A DNA stretch of 64,000 bases from Kiritimatiellia bacterium (GCA_017406465.1 JAFQYM010000010.1:42631-106630), one strand, 5' to 3'. Counted from the stretch's first letter, positions 36,885 through 45,087 are shown. Program-made: numbers and translations. The notes: generated by a model not told the origin, from the letters alone.

Positions 36885-38324
36885 ATGAGAATCGCGATCG
36901 CCTACCCGCCGTTCAAAAGCGAGAAGGGGGTCGCGCTTCTCACTCAGAACCGCCAGTTCCAGTGGTTCTCGCGCCCGACCTACATCTTCCCCGTCGTCCC
37001 CGCGACAGCGGCTACGATGCTGAAGAAGGCCGGGCATGAAGTTCTCTTTCTGGACGGCATCGCCTCGGAGCTCTCGCCCGAGGCGTTTGATTCAAAGCTC
37101 GCGGAGTTCAGGCCCGAGATTGTCGTCCTCGAGACGAAGACGCCCGTCGTCAAGCGGCACTGGAAGTGGATTGCGGAACACTTGTCGTCTGGAATGGACG
37201 GGACCTCGGGCGGTCCCGCACCCTTGCCCACGGATGTTAAATTCCTTTTAGTTGGCGACCATGTCACGGCGCTTCCCGAGGAGTCGATAGAAAAGTCCGG
37301 CGTCTGGGCGGTGATCCCCGGCGGCGATTGGGATTTCGGGCTTCTTGACTTTCTCGCCGCCGGCTGCCCCAAGGGCGTCCAGCCGTTCGCCCTCAAGGAC
37401 TCGATTGCCGACGCCCCGTGGATAGACCGCGACCTCGTCCATTGGGAGCTTTACGCCGAGAAGAACGGCAACTTCCGCCGCAAGCCCGGCACCTACATCA
37501 TGTCGGGCCGCGACTGCTGGCACGGCAAGTGCACCTTCTGCAGCTGGACGACGCTCTATCCCCGCTACCGCGTCCGCAAGGTGAAGGACGTCGTAGACGA
37601 AATCGAGTAGCTCGTCTCGAAGTACGGCGTGAAGGAGATCATGGACGACTCGGGTTCCTTCCCGGTCGGACAGTGGCTCACCGACTTCTGCAACGAGATG
37701 ATCGTTCGCGGGCTCAACAAGAAAGTCCGCATCGACTGCAACATGCGCTTCGGGCGGCTCACATTGGACGACTACAAGCTCATGCGGAAGGCCGGCTTCC
37801 AGTTTGTCCTCTTCGGCGTCGAGTCCGCGAACCAGGAGACGCTCGATCGCTTCTGCAAGGCGCTCAAGGTCGAGGATGTCGAGAAGGGCGCGAAGTGGGC
37901 GACCGAGGCGGGGCTCGACGTACATGTCACTTTCATGTTCGGCCACGCCTGGGAGGGTCCAAAGGAAATCGCGAAGTCTGTCGCGCTCGCGCGGCGGCTT
38001 CTCGCGAAGGGCTGGGCGAAGACCTTGCAGTGCACGCTGACGATTCCGTATCCAGGAACGCCGCTTTTCAAGGAGCTAAAGGCGAATGACGGCCTCACGA
38101 CGCTCGATTGGGACGAGTACGACATGCGTCGCGCGATAACGAAGACGCCTCTCGTCACGGAGGACGAGATCAAGTGCGCGATCCGCAAGGTGTACCGCGG
38201 CTTCCTTCAGCCCGCCGCGCTTTGGCACCTCTTCCGCCGCAACCTCTTCAACTTCGCTTTCTACTACCGCGGCCTCCGCTATCTCATCGGGCATCTTCTC
38301 GACTTCAGAAGTGGGAATGCGTGA
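36885..38324 (+). pseudogene. B12-binding radical SAM protein interrupted by one in-frame TAG
   Basis: The frame is open from the ATG at 36885 to 38324 except for a single TAG at 37608-37610. The first part (241 residues) has a B12-binding-like domain ('YIFPVVPATAATMLKKAGHEVLFLDGIASE') and the cluster motif CWHGKCTFC at 211-219, a CX4CX2C spacing rather than CX3CX2C. The second part continues the radical SAM barrel in the same frame ('YGVKEIMDDSGSFP', 'CNMRFGRLTLDDYKLMRKAGFQFVLFGVES', 'HVTFMFGHAWEG'). Intact homology on both sides suggests a recent nonsense change, a sequencing error or readthrough. An extra Gly/Pro-rich stretch near residue 106 coincides with the palindrome at 37200-37217. 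Confidence 0.75.
37200..37217. repeat. Small palindrome at a probable in-frame insertion in the radical SAM gene
   Basis: GGGACC (37200-37205), six bases, then GGTCCC (37212-37217). It encodes part of an extra Gly/Ser/Pro segment between 'WIAEHL' and 'VKFLLVGDHV', which look contiguous in related proteins. Confidence 0.45.
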
Positions 38325-38326
38325 GA

Positions 38327-38866
38327 ATGATGCTTGGATCAGTATACAGAGGTGTCGCTGTGTGCGTGTATGTCGCAGAATATGCCATCTTGGTAGGATG
38401 CTCCACAACGATATCCGACTCATATATGTATTATCAGAGATTTGGAGCCTTCTTTGTCTCCCCTGCGCAGGCAGAACAGAAGTTTACGGAAGTGACCATT
38501 GACTGCCGTCGAAACATGAACTGGAGCTTCTGGCTTATTGTCGACGACGCGGTCGTAGCCCGTATTTCTCCGGTTGTCCGCGATGAACTGCGTCTTGAGC
38601 AGTGCGGATTCGAGAAGGAAGGGGACTTGTACCGTCTTGTTTTCGAGGGCGGTTTTGCCGAGGTTCGCATGTCTGGACAGCAAGTCGTCTCCATGGCACT
38701 CCGCAAGACATTTGCCGACAAAGGGCCTCGAATCTGTGTAGAAATCACCAGAAGCATGTCGCGTGACGGACTCCCAATGAAGATTTCTGTGCCTGCGGAT
38801 GCGGACGGTATTCTATCTGCTCTTGGCGAACCTGACGCCGAAGGCAATGTAATGGACTCCAAGTAA
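38327..38866 (+). CDS. Putative lipoprotein of unknown function
   Basis: 179 residues from the ATG at 38327; a GTG at 38321 overlapping the previous stop is also possible. The start is a signal peptide ending ILVGC (Cys25). The mature part has alternating strands ('FTEVTIDCRRNMNWSFWLIVDDAVVARISPVVRDEL', 'DLYRLVFEGGFAEVRM') and a Ser/Asp-rich end. I recognise no family. Its codon use is somewhat AT-richer than its neighbours, as in the lipoproteins further downstream. It sits between the radical SAM gene and manC. Confidence 0.6.
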   Translation: MMLGSVYRGVAVCVYVAEYAILVGCSTTISDSYMYYQRFGAFFVSPAQAEQKFTEVTIDCRRNMNWSFWLIVDDAVVARISPVVRDELRLEQCGFEKEGDLYRLVFEGGFAEVRMSGQQVVSMALRKTFADKGPRICVEITRSMSRDGLPMKISVPADADGILSALGEPDAEGNVMDSK

Positions 38867-38893
38867 AATTCCTCGTAATCGTGAGGCAATACA

Positions 38894-39886
38894 ATGAATA
38901 GTGGTAAGTCATCTATGTCGTTTAAGGCAGTTATTCTCGCAGGCGGGTCGGGCGAGCGGTTTTGGCCGCTCTCCACGCCCGAGCGCCCGAAGCAGTTCCT
39001 TCGCGTGTTCGGAGGCGAAAGCCTAATCAGGCAGGCGCTCGCGCGCCTTGACGGACTTGTCGCGTCCGAAGACGCGTTCGTGGTGACGACGAAGAGCCTC
39101 GTCGCCGCGACGCGGAAGGAGCTCCCCGAGGTCCCGAAGGGCAACATCGTCGGCGAGCCGATGCGCCGCGACACAGGCGCCGCGGTCGCGCTCGGCGTCG
39201 GCCTTGCGGCAGGCGGTGCTGACCCTGTTGTCGGCTTCTTCTCGAGCGACCAGATGGTCGCGAAGCCGAAGGAGTTCCGCAAGGTCGTCTCGAAGGCCGT
39301 AACCATCGCCCGCCGCAAGCAGGTCATAGTCACTCTCGGCATCAAGCCGACCTACCCCGCGACGTGCTTCGGCTACATCTCGCCAAAGACGCGCACCTTC
39401 GTCGAGAAGCCCGATGCGAAGACGGCGAAGCAGTACGTCAAGGCCGGCTATCTCTGGAATGCCGGAATGTTCATCGCCCGTGCCTCGACCTTCCGCGGCG
39501 CATTTGCCGCGCACGCGCCCGAGCTTTCGTGCCTCACTTCGAGCACCAATCATCTCGCTGCCCTCTACAGCAAGCTTCCCAAGATCAGCTTCGATTACGC
39601 CGTCATGGAGAAGGCGAAGAACGTCGAGGTCGTTCCCGGCGACTTCGGCTGGGACGACGTCGGCAGTTTCGCCGCATTCGACAAGTACTTCCCGCACGAC
39701 GTGCGCGGAAACGTCCGCGAAGGGCCGTGCACTGTCGTCGAGGCTGAAGGCAACATCTGCGTCGCGCGCTCGGCGCGCATCTCGCTTCTCGGCGTCAAGA
39801 ATCTCGTCGTCGTGACGACGCCCGATGCCGTCCTCGTCGCCGACAAGTCTCGCCTCACCGAGATAAAGCGCCTCTTCGCCAAGTGA
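38894..39886 (+). CDS. manC: Mannose-1-phosphate guanylyltransferase
   Basis: 330 residues. The nucleotidyltransferase signature 'VILAGGSGERFWPLSTPERPKQFL' lies near residues 13-35, followed by 'GEPMRRDTGAAVALG', 'GFFSSDQMV', 'FGYISP', 'TFVEKPD' and 'YLWNAGMFI', the ordered motifs of GDP-mannose pyrophosphorylases. The length fits the monofunctional type without an isomerase domain. It makes GDP-mannose from GTP and the mannose-1-P supplied by ManB (2397). A GAGG site lies eight bases upstream of the ATG. Confidence 0.93.
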   Translation: MNSGKSSMSFKAVILAGGSGERFWPLSTPERPKQFLRVFGGESLIRQALARLDGLVASEDAFVVTTKSLVAATRKELPEVPKGNIVGEPMRRDTGAAVALGVGLAAGGADPVVGFFSSDQMVAKPKEFRKVVSKAVTIARRKQVIVTLGIKPTYPATCFGYISPKTRTFVEKPDAKTAKQYVKAGYLWNAGMFIARASTFRGAFAAHAPELSCLTSSTNHLAALYSKLPKISFDYAVMEKAKNVEVVPGDFGWDDVGSFAAFDKYFPHDVRGNVREGPCTVVEAEGNICVARSARISLLGVKNLVVVTTPDAVLVADKSRLTEIKRLFAK

Positions 39887-39920
39887 CGTCTCTTCGCTAT
39901 GCCGAAATTTTCAAAATCCC

Positions 39921-39946
39921 GCCCTTGCGATTTGCAAGGGCATTTT
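39921..39946 (+). terminator. Probable weak terminator of manC, overlapping the next promoter
   Basis: GCCCTTGC (39921-39928) pairs perfectly with GCAAGGGC (39934-39941), followed by ATTTTG. The T-run also forms the upstream part of the TATAAT promoter at 39949. Confidence 0.5.
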
Positions 39947-39948
39947 GC

Positions 39949-39954
39949 TATAAT
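39949..39954 (+). promoter_or_regulatory. TATAAT promoter of a candidate noncoding RNA
   Basis: TTTTGCTATAAT, with an expected transcription start at about 39961. No coding gene follows at the spacing seen elsewhere. Confidence 0.55.
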
Positions 39955-39960
39955 CTGGAT

Positions 39961-40215
39961 GTTCGGTTGAGGGGCGGGCAAAACTGCCACGATGCCGGGC
40001 GTTAGATTTCCCGCGCGGTTGTGGCGAAGAACAGTAGCCAACCTCTGCGTTTGGGACGCGTCGAGTGAAAAGCCTCGGAAACTTCAAACTCGTAAAGACG
40101 CATGAAGAGGACACTGCCGTCCGTGCAGTTTCGCCTCCTTCGATGTTTCTTTACGGGTCCATCCGAGGCACCTCACTCGAAGCATCGGGGGAGGTGTTTG
40201 TTTTCCCGCACTTGC
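39961..40215 (+). ncRNA. Candidate structured noncoding RNA, family not recognised
   Basis: No convincing gene covers this stretch. It folds on paper into a long rod. 40058-40079 pairs with 40162-40183 at 18 of 22 positions. Inside it, 40088-40105 pairs with 40141-40158, including a perfect CGTAAAGA/TCTTTACG. The tip has CACTGC (40112-40117) against GCAGT (40125-40129). An outer helix may join 39975-39984 to 40198-40211, and GCCAC...GTGGC closes a side hairpin at about 39986-40024. It is about 255 nt long. It lacks the sequence signatures I know for RNase P, tmRNA or SRP RNA. The rod recalls 6S RNA but is longer. It could instead be the 5' leader of the lipoprotein operon. Confidence 0.5.
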
Positions 40216-40296
40216 TTCCGATGTCTGACGAATCGGGAGAAGCACGTTGCGCTTTCCGCGCCGAGGGTGTCAACGTGTCGTCAAGTGGCGCGCGAG

Positions 40297-40434
40297 AGGA
40301 GACAGGAAATTGTTGCCACGAAGAACATTTCGCTTCTCGCTGGGCAGCTACCGCCGCAGAGTGCGCACTATACGACTGGCGGTAGCCGCATTACCGAAGA
40401 CAGTTGCCTGGGAATTGATTTCAAGTGTGAATAA
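40297..40434 (+). pseudogene. C-terminal remnant of the lipoprotein paralogue family
   Basis: One frame reads 'IVATKNISLLAGQLPPQSAHY', then about 20 more residues ending 'GIDFKCE' and a stop at 40432-40434. This matches the end of the genes at 45918-52053, where the same positions read DKNIALVTGQLPPAATYYSLGE and end EIEFKTE. Upstream, a different frame has weak similarity (GVNVSSSGAREE), implying a frameshift. No start codon or signal peptide belongs to it, so it is a decayed copy about 5 kb from the living array. Confidence 0.7.
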
Positions 40435-40468
40435 CGAGAACAAGTGATGTAAAGAAAGGAAAGATAGC

Positions 40469-41086
40469 ATGAAAGCAATCAAATCTATCGGGCGTTGCTG
40501 CGCCGCAATATCATTAGGCATCCTGTGCGGGTGCGAGACCGTGACGGTTCCGCCAACGCCGTCGCCGGGAACGGTACACTTGCCGCCCGATACTCCCGTG
40601 TTAGGAAAGCCTGGCGACGCGACCATTTACGATTTGAAGCGCTTGGTAAAGGAAATACTGGACGAGATTAAAGCAGACAATGATTTCATGGAGACTTTGA
40701 AGGCCATGAAAACAGAAAAGGGAGAGAAGCCCGATCTCGTTGTCGCATACGTAGATAACGAGTCTCACGATGGAGATATCAGGGCCATGTGTAGACCTAT
40801 GCGAAATTACATAATTGAAGGGCTTAAAAACCTCGTTTCATTAAGGATTGACGACAATAGCATTGTGCTGGCACCTCGCATCCTGTCGGATATAAATGGA
40901 GGGAATAAAGACGCCAATAAACGCATCACGCCAGATTCTTTGGATTTATATCTATGCATACTAGTGGAAAAAGACCCGCGACCGCCATCTGATGGTTTCC
41001 ACTGGTACGCAATTAATGCCACTATGCATAATCTTCATACTGGCAGAATGTTCAACACGTGGAATCGTAGTTTTTACAAAAAATAG
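40469..41086 (+). CDS. LpoB-like lipoprotein
   Basis: 205 residues with a lipoprotein signal ending ILCGC (Cys22). A Pro-rich linker ('VTVPPTPSPGTVHLPPDTPV') resembles the disordered stretch of LpoB. The domain that follows ('KPDLVVAYVDNESHDGDIRAMCRPMRNYIIEGLKN', 'HWYAINATMHNLHTGRMFNTWNRSF') fits the LpoB/PF13036 pattern of a small activator that reaches from the outer membrane to a penicillin-binding protein. AAGAAAGGAAAG precedes the start. It heads an operon with a YcfL-like gene and two related lipoproteins. PBP activation is inferred from E. coli. Confidence 0.65.
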   Translation: MKAIKSIGRCCAAISLGILCGCETVTVPPTPSPGTVHLPPDTPVLGKPGDATIYDLKRLVKEILDEIKADNDFMETLKAMKTEKGEKPDLVVAYVDNESHDGDIRAMCRPMRNYIIEGLKNLVSLRIDDNSIVLAPRILSDINGGNKDANKRITPDSLDLYLCILVEKDPRPPSDGFHWYAINATMHNLHTGRMFNTWNRSFYKK

Positions 41087-41101
41087 AAAGAGGAGACCTG
41101 C

Positions 41102-41551
41102 ATGAATGCCCTAAAAACACTTGTTGTATTGACACTAGTTGCAGCGTCGTTTTCCGGTTGCACCAGTACGCGAATATGCAATTCCGACGGTGGCATTGAA
41201 ATCATGGTGGACGAGAAAGGAAAAACCGACATCCGTATTGACGATGTCTGCTTCAGGGACTGGCTTGCGGTGGAAGACATCGCGACTCCTCGGCGCAATT
41301 CGGGCGGAATCTTGACTTCGACGGTCAGCATACGAAACACCCTGACCGACAAGAACGATTACTATCGCATGGATAAATTTAAGGTGCAGTACAAGGCGAC
41401 TTGGTTTGATGCCAATGGCATGGACGTTACGCCCGACTTGTCGCTGTGGATGCCCATAGATATGGGCGGCGGAGACTCGGTGCAGATAAAACTTGCCGCC
41501 CCAACAAAGAGAGCAACGCGCTTTGTGCTTCGAATTAAACATGTCAGGTAA
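41102..41551 (+). CDS. YcfL-family (DUF1425) lipoprotein
   Basis: 149 residues; lipobox SFSGC (Cys20). The mature domain carries the DUF1425 features: 'GGILTSTVSIRNTLTDKNDYYRMDKFKVQYKATWFDANGMDV', then 'GGGDSVQIKLAAPTKRATRFVLRIK'. In E. coli, ycfL lies directly beside lpoB, and the same neighbour pair is seen here. AGAGGAG gives the ribosome-binding site. The molecular role of YcfL is not established. Confidence 0.7.
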   Translation: MNALKTLVVLTLVAASFSGCTSTRICNSDGGIEIMVDEKGKTDIRIDDVCFRDWLAVEDIATPRRNSGGILTSTVSIRNTLTDKNDYYRMDKFKVQYKATWFDANGMDVTPDLSLWMPIDMGGGDSVQIKLAAPTKRATRFVLRIKHVR

Positions 41552-41572
41552 TGCCGAAAGAGGAAATGTGTC

Positions 41573-42862
41573 ATGGATAAAATAATCGCAAAAATATTGT
41601 TTGTCGGCATGCTTGCCATGTTGGCGGGGTGCGCAACTGGCGAAGACTTCGTGCCGCCTCCACCGAAACCGTTGACGGTTACCCACGCGGAACCGCAGAA
41701 GGCTGCTTCGGAAGACAAGGTAAAGCCGGTCGTGACCGGGGATCCGGCGACGGTTGTTGACGAGGCACCAAAGCGGAGAGCAAAGGCAAGAGATAAAAAA
41801 CAACCCGTGTCGCCTGCCGCAGTTCGCAAGGTTGCGCTCGTAGTGCAAAACCATGCCGACCCCGGAGCGGGGATCCCGTTCATGGCGCTTACCGACGCGC
41901 TGATGGCGAAACTTTCAGGATGTGGACTTCAAGTCATAAACCCATATAATGCGATAGGGGTCAACCTTAATCGCACAGCCGCAGGAGAGAAGATGCCGGA
42001 AGTGTCGGCAATGGAGATCGCTCGCAAACTCAAGGCAGATGGCGCTATTACGGCGTCGGTCTTGGAGTTTCTGGATTCTGCAAGCGACACAACACACCAG
42101 TATTCAATCCGGATAGTCCTGAATCTCGCGGATGCTTGGAGCGGTGCGACAGTTGTTGAAGGTGAAACTGTTGAGAAATCGAGCCCATATTACGCGACCG
42201 ATTTAGTCAGACGGAAGAAGCCGAAGCTTCTCAATGATCTTATGTATTCCGCAGCAGACAAATGTGCGGCGAAGTTGAAGAAGAATCCCAAACTGCTTAA
42301 CTGGAAGCCCACTCCGCCTCCGCCACCGAAGCCTTTGCCGCCACCGCCAGACGATCCGTGGTTGACGCTTTCTGACATAGACGGTGTTGTGCAGGAACAT
42401 ATCGATTCAATGCGAGCGGATCCCGTGTTCCGAGACAACTATGATACTGCGCAGGCGGCAATTGATCACATCCCGCTTGTTGTAGTCGGAGGGTTGGTGG
42501 ATTTGACAAATGGAAAGTCGCCTACTGCCGACTTGGACAACCTCCTCGCGTCAGCTTCGCAGAATGTACGCATAACGCTTCTCAGAACACGCCTCGTAGA
42601 TGCAAAGGACGATTCTGTCATTACGGAGATGACGGACAGGATAGTCAAGAATGGTAAAAGCCCAACAGAAGACGGAGCGTTAATGGCTGTCTTGAAGCAG
42701 CATGGTTCTCCAGATTTCTTCATGGTTGGAGATATAAAGTATTTCCCTGAAAGGGGAAAGCACATTTATAGAATTCGGCTTGCGTTGCACAATCTCCATA
42801 CGGGGAAGATCGTATGGGAAGACTTTAAAGACGTGTCCAAGAATACGGGGGTGTCGAAATGA
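41573..42862 (+). CDS. Two-domain LpoB-like lipoprotein
   Basis: 429 residues; lipobox MLAGC (Cys20). Residues about 80-235 form a CsgG/LpoB-like N domain ('KVALVVQNHADPGAGIPFMALTDALMAKLSGCGLQVINP', 'NLNRTAAGEKMPEVSAMEIARKLKADGAITAS'), shared with the next gene. A Pro-rich linker ('TPPPPPKPLPPPPDDPW') leads to a second LpoB-like domain (about 265-420), ending 'IRLALHNLHTGKIVWEDFKDVSKN', which resembles the gene at 40469. The architecture looks like a duplication and fusion. The next gene overlaps its stop (ATGA). Confidence 0.65.
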   Translation: MDKIIAKILFVGMLAMLAGCATGEDFVPPPPKPLTVTHAEPQKAASEDKVKPVVTGDPATVVDEAPKRRAKARDKKQPVSPAAVRKVALVVQNHADPGAGIPFMALTDALMAKLSGCGLQVINPYNAIGVNLNRTAAGEKMPEVSAMEIARKLKADGAITASVLEFLDSASDTTHQYSIRIVLNLADAWSGATVVEGETVEKSSPYYATDLVRRKKPKLLNDLMYSAADKCAAKLKKNPKLLNWKPTPPPPPKPLPPPPDDPWLTLSDIDGVVQEHIDSMRADPVFRDNYDTAQAAIDHIPLVVVGGLVDLTNGKSPTADLDNLLASASQNVRITLLRTRLVDAKDDSVITEMTDRIVKNGKSPTEDGALMAVLKQHGSPDFFMVGDIKYFPERGKHIYRIRLALHNLHTGKIVWEDFKDVSKNTGVSK

Positions 42863-44037
42863 AAAAGTTGACTTTACTGCTGATCGTACTGATTTGCGGA
42901 TTTGCGGTGCTGCTTGTGGTGGCAAGAAATATGTCCGCCATAGGAACAAGTAGCGAAAATGGAAGTGAGATGCCTACGACGGTAGTCACAAATATGGTCA
43001 CGAACACTATCGCGGTTACGAACATCGTGGTTGTGACCAAAGAGCAGGTTGCAGACAAAAAGGAATCTCGTCGCGTCGCGCTTGTCGTGCAGAACCACAC
43101 GTCCGACGCGCCGATGTTGCCAATGGCGGCGTTTGCGGATACGCTGACTTCGCGGCTTTCCGGCAAGACCCTCCGCGTTGTAAACCCGCACAACGTCATC
43201 GGCGTAAACCAGAACCGCACGGCGAAGGGCGAGGAAATGCCAGAGGCGTCCGCGCAGGAGATAGCCCGCATAACCGGCGCGGAAGGAGTTGTTACCGCGT
43301 CTATTCAAGAGTTCACCGGTGAGGACATTCAATGGGATGGCAAAGTCATTGCCCATACTCTCAAGGTGCGGATTGCGCTCAATCTCGCGGATGCCGCTAC
43401 AGGTGAAACGATCTGCGGTGTCGACGGCGTTGAATTCAGCAAGAACTATCCGGCTGAGAAGGTAAAGTCCGATACCGCGACGCTGTACGAAGGATTAATG
43501 CATCTCGCCGCCGCGAAAGCGTCGGAGAAGTTTCTTGCCAAGTTGTCTGCGGAGGAATGGGGGCATAACAAGGTGGAGCAGGTGCATGTGAACTTCACTT
43601 GCAACCGACAAGGGGCGGTTGTCAAGATTGACGGTGTCGCGCGGGGTACGGCTCCGGGGACGGTGGCTGTTGCGAAAGGCAATCACAACATCAGTGTTGA
43701 ATATCCGTTCTGCGTTCCGTTTGCGATGCAGGCGTTCTGCACGGATGGCCAGACCTACAATGTTGTGCTTCCGCTTGATGCAATGGGGCGTGAACGCTTC
43801 AAGGGCGAAATGCTTTTTGCAGAGACGCTTGACCGCATCCGCAAAACTGGAGCGTCTGATGACTATGTGCGTCGTACACTTGCGGACGGGACTTCGCAGT
43901 TCTGGAAGAACAGCGGCGTAAAAATAGACAAGGGCGAAGTCAAGGACCTGAAACTTGATCCACCTGGCGGCGGAGAATCCGTTGCGCCAAAGTCGCCCAC
44001 GGTCGATCAGCTTATGGAGAAGGCGAGGGAGTTGTGA
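42859..44037 (+). CDS. Membrane-anchored protein with CsgG/LpoB-like and PEGA-like domains
   Basis: 392 residues. An N-terminal hydrophobic anchor (LTLLLIVLICGFAVLLVVA) with no lipobox suggests inner-membrane attachment. A Thr/Val-rich linker precedes a domain (about 73-225) paralogous to the gene at 41573: both have VALVVQNH, a VVNP/VINP turn and NRTA.GE.MPE. Next is a PEGA-like sandwich at about 230-290 ('VHVNFTCNRQGAVVKIDGVARGTAPGTVAVAKGNHNI'). The C-terminus is helical. PEGA domains are usually surface or S-layer-linked modules. It overlaps both neighbouring genes by 4 nt, so it belongs firmly to this operon. Confidence 0.65.
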   Translation: MKKLTLLLIVLICGFAVLLVVARNMSAIGTSSENGSEMPTTVVTNMVTNTIAVTNIVVVTKEQVADKKESRRVALVVQNHTSDAPMLPMAAFADTLTSRLSGKTLRVVNPHNVIGVNQNRTAKGEEMPEASAQEIARITGAEGVVTASIQEFTGEDIQWDGKVIAHTLKVRIALNLADAATGETICGVDGVEFSKNYPAEKVKSDTATLYEGLMHLAAAKASEKFLAKLSAEEWGHNKVEQVHVNFTCNRQGAVVKIDGVARGTAPGTVAVAKGNHNISVEYPFCVPFAMQAFCTDGQTYNVVLPLDAMGRERFKGEMLFAETLDRIRKTGASDDYVRRTLADGTSQFWKNSGVKIDKGEVKDLKLDPPGGGESVAPKSPTVDQLMEKAREL

Positions 44038-44951
44038 GAACACTAACCAGATTTTTCCTTGCTCTATTCGCTGTGGTCCTGTTGAGCGGATCGGCATATA
44101 GTAGCCCTCCTCGGCATCCCGGTATGACGGGTGTAGGCGAAAATCCACAAGAAGGGACGGCATCAAAGCAGCAGATTGAAGCGCAAGCGATACAGGACTT
44201 GATACAGAATGCGAAAGATAATCTTGCCTTTGAAAAGAAGTGGGAACTAGATCCGTTGAGCCGTCCGAAGTTTAATCTTATTTCGGCATCAGACATCACT
44301 AAATACCGTTATACAGATCGGTATCTTGAGCTTGGCAACACAGAAGTCTCCAATTATTTCATCCTTCAAGACGACTATGTGTTTCGAAATCTTAATGGTA
44401 GATTTGACAAGATCCCTGCTGGTTTTATTTGGGATGGAGCGTCAATATCTAAAGCAGTGGCATTTGTGGCGTTGGAGGTTGGCAATACCCGTTATAACTC
44501 GGCCATAGCAGAGGGTCTGATCCACGATTACATGTACCGCAATCCGCAACGGTACACGCAAAGAGAAGCAGACGAACTATTTTATGACAATCTGAAGAGA
44601 TGTAATAATCCAGATGCGTTGAAGATGTATAAAGGCGTTGATTTGTTTGGGGCAGAATCGTATCTGCGCCATTTGAATAATCAGCAACAGGGCTATTATG
44701 ATGCGTTCACTCCGGAATTTTATGCGGAGAACTTGAAGACGTTTCAAGGTGCGAAGGATTCCTCTTTGCAAAAGAAGCAAGCAGACATGAACAGTTCCAA
44801 CCGTAACAGTCCGAGCGACGATTGGGATTGCTGCAAATGCGCGAACCCAGAAGATCGTGATTTTTACTGTACAAAATGCGGAAAGATATCTAAGGGTTTT
44901 GCGCCGCACGTAGACAAGGAATTTGAACAGATGTTGAAAAGGAGGAAATAA
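44034..44951 (+). CDS. Secreted DUF1353-family protein with C-terminal zinc ribbon
   Basis: 305 residues from a GTG overlapping the previous stop. A signal peptide (about 1-23) is followed by a DUF1353-like core: 'IPAGFIWDGASISKAVAFVALEVGNTRYNSAIAEGLIHDYMYRN', then 'TQREADELFYDNLKRC'. DUF1353 is mostly known from phages and appears metal-dependent because of its conserved GFxxDGAS and HD motifs. The C-terminus has 'CCKCANPEDRDFYCTKCGK', a plausible zinc ribbon, unusual for an exported protein. It ends the LpoB/YcfL-like operon. Confidence 0.65.
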   Translation: MRTLTRFFLALFAVVLLSGSAYSSPPRHPGMTGVGENPQEGTASKQQIEAQAIQDLIQNAKDNLAFEKKWELDPLSRPKFNLISASDITKYRYTDRYLELGNTEVSNYFILQDDYVFRNLNGRFDKIPAGFIWDGASISKAVAFVALEVGNTRYNSAIAEGLIHDYMYRNPQRYTQREADELFYDNLKRCNNPDALKMYKGVDLFGAESYLRHLNNQQQGYYDAFTPEFYAENLKTFQGAKDSSLQKKQADMNSSNRNSPSDDWDCCKCANPEDRDFYCTKCGKISKGFAPHVDKEFEQMLKRRK

Positions 44952-45021
44952 TTGAAGGGGACTGGCATGAAAAAGATGTCTGTTGTTCAAACTCTCGTCT
45001 TCTCGCTTCCAGCCAGGCAAC

Positions 45022-45087
45022 GTGAGCGGGGATTGCGGACGGGCCGGCATTCTGCAGGGCATCGGGCAGGGGCTGTCGGGGCTGTAA
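45022..45087 (+). pseudogene. C-terminal gene remnant ending GIGQGLSGL (left flank of the array)
   Basis: 22 codons in one frame read VSGDCGRAGILQGIGQGLSGL and stop at 45085-45087. The tail at 52055-52126 shares SGD-x-G, then G-x-L-x-GIGQGLSGL and a stop. There is no upstream open frame. The preceding 44952-45021 shows nothing else. Confidence 0.6.

Noticed and set aside
37608..37610. Pyrrolysine or programmed readthrough at the TAG in the radical SAM gene
   Set aside because: No suppressor tRNA, PylS or downstream stem was seen here. A simple nonsense mutation or sequencing error is more likely, so it is annotated as a pseudogene.
39961..40215. 6S RNA, RNase P RNA or tmRNA
   Set aside because: The rod shape is 6S-like but too long. 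The conserved sequence blocks of RNase P RNA, and the tmRNA ends and tag frame, are absent, so I leave the RNA unassigned.
40065..40434. Small overlapping + strand open frames in the manC-lipoprotein gap as genes
   Set aside because: They start inside the predicted RNA helices, have no ribosome-binding sites, and only the last 43 codons of one resemble a protein, namely the tail of the paralogue family.
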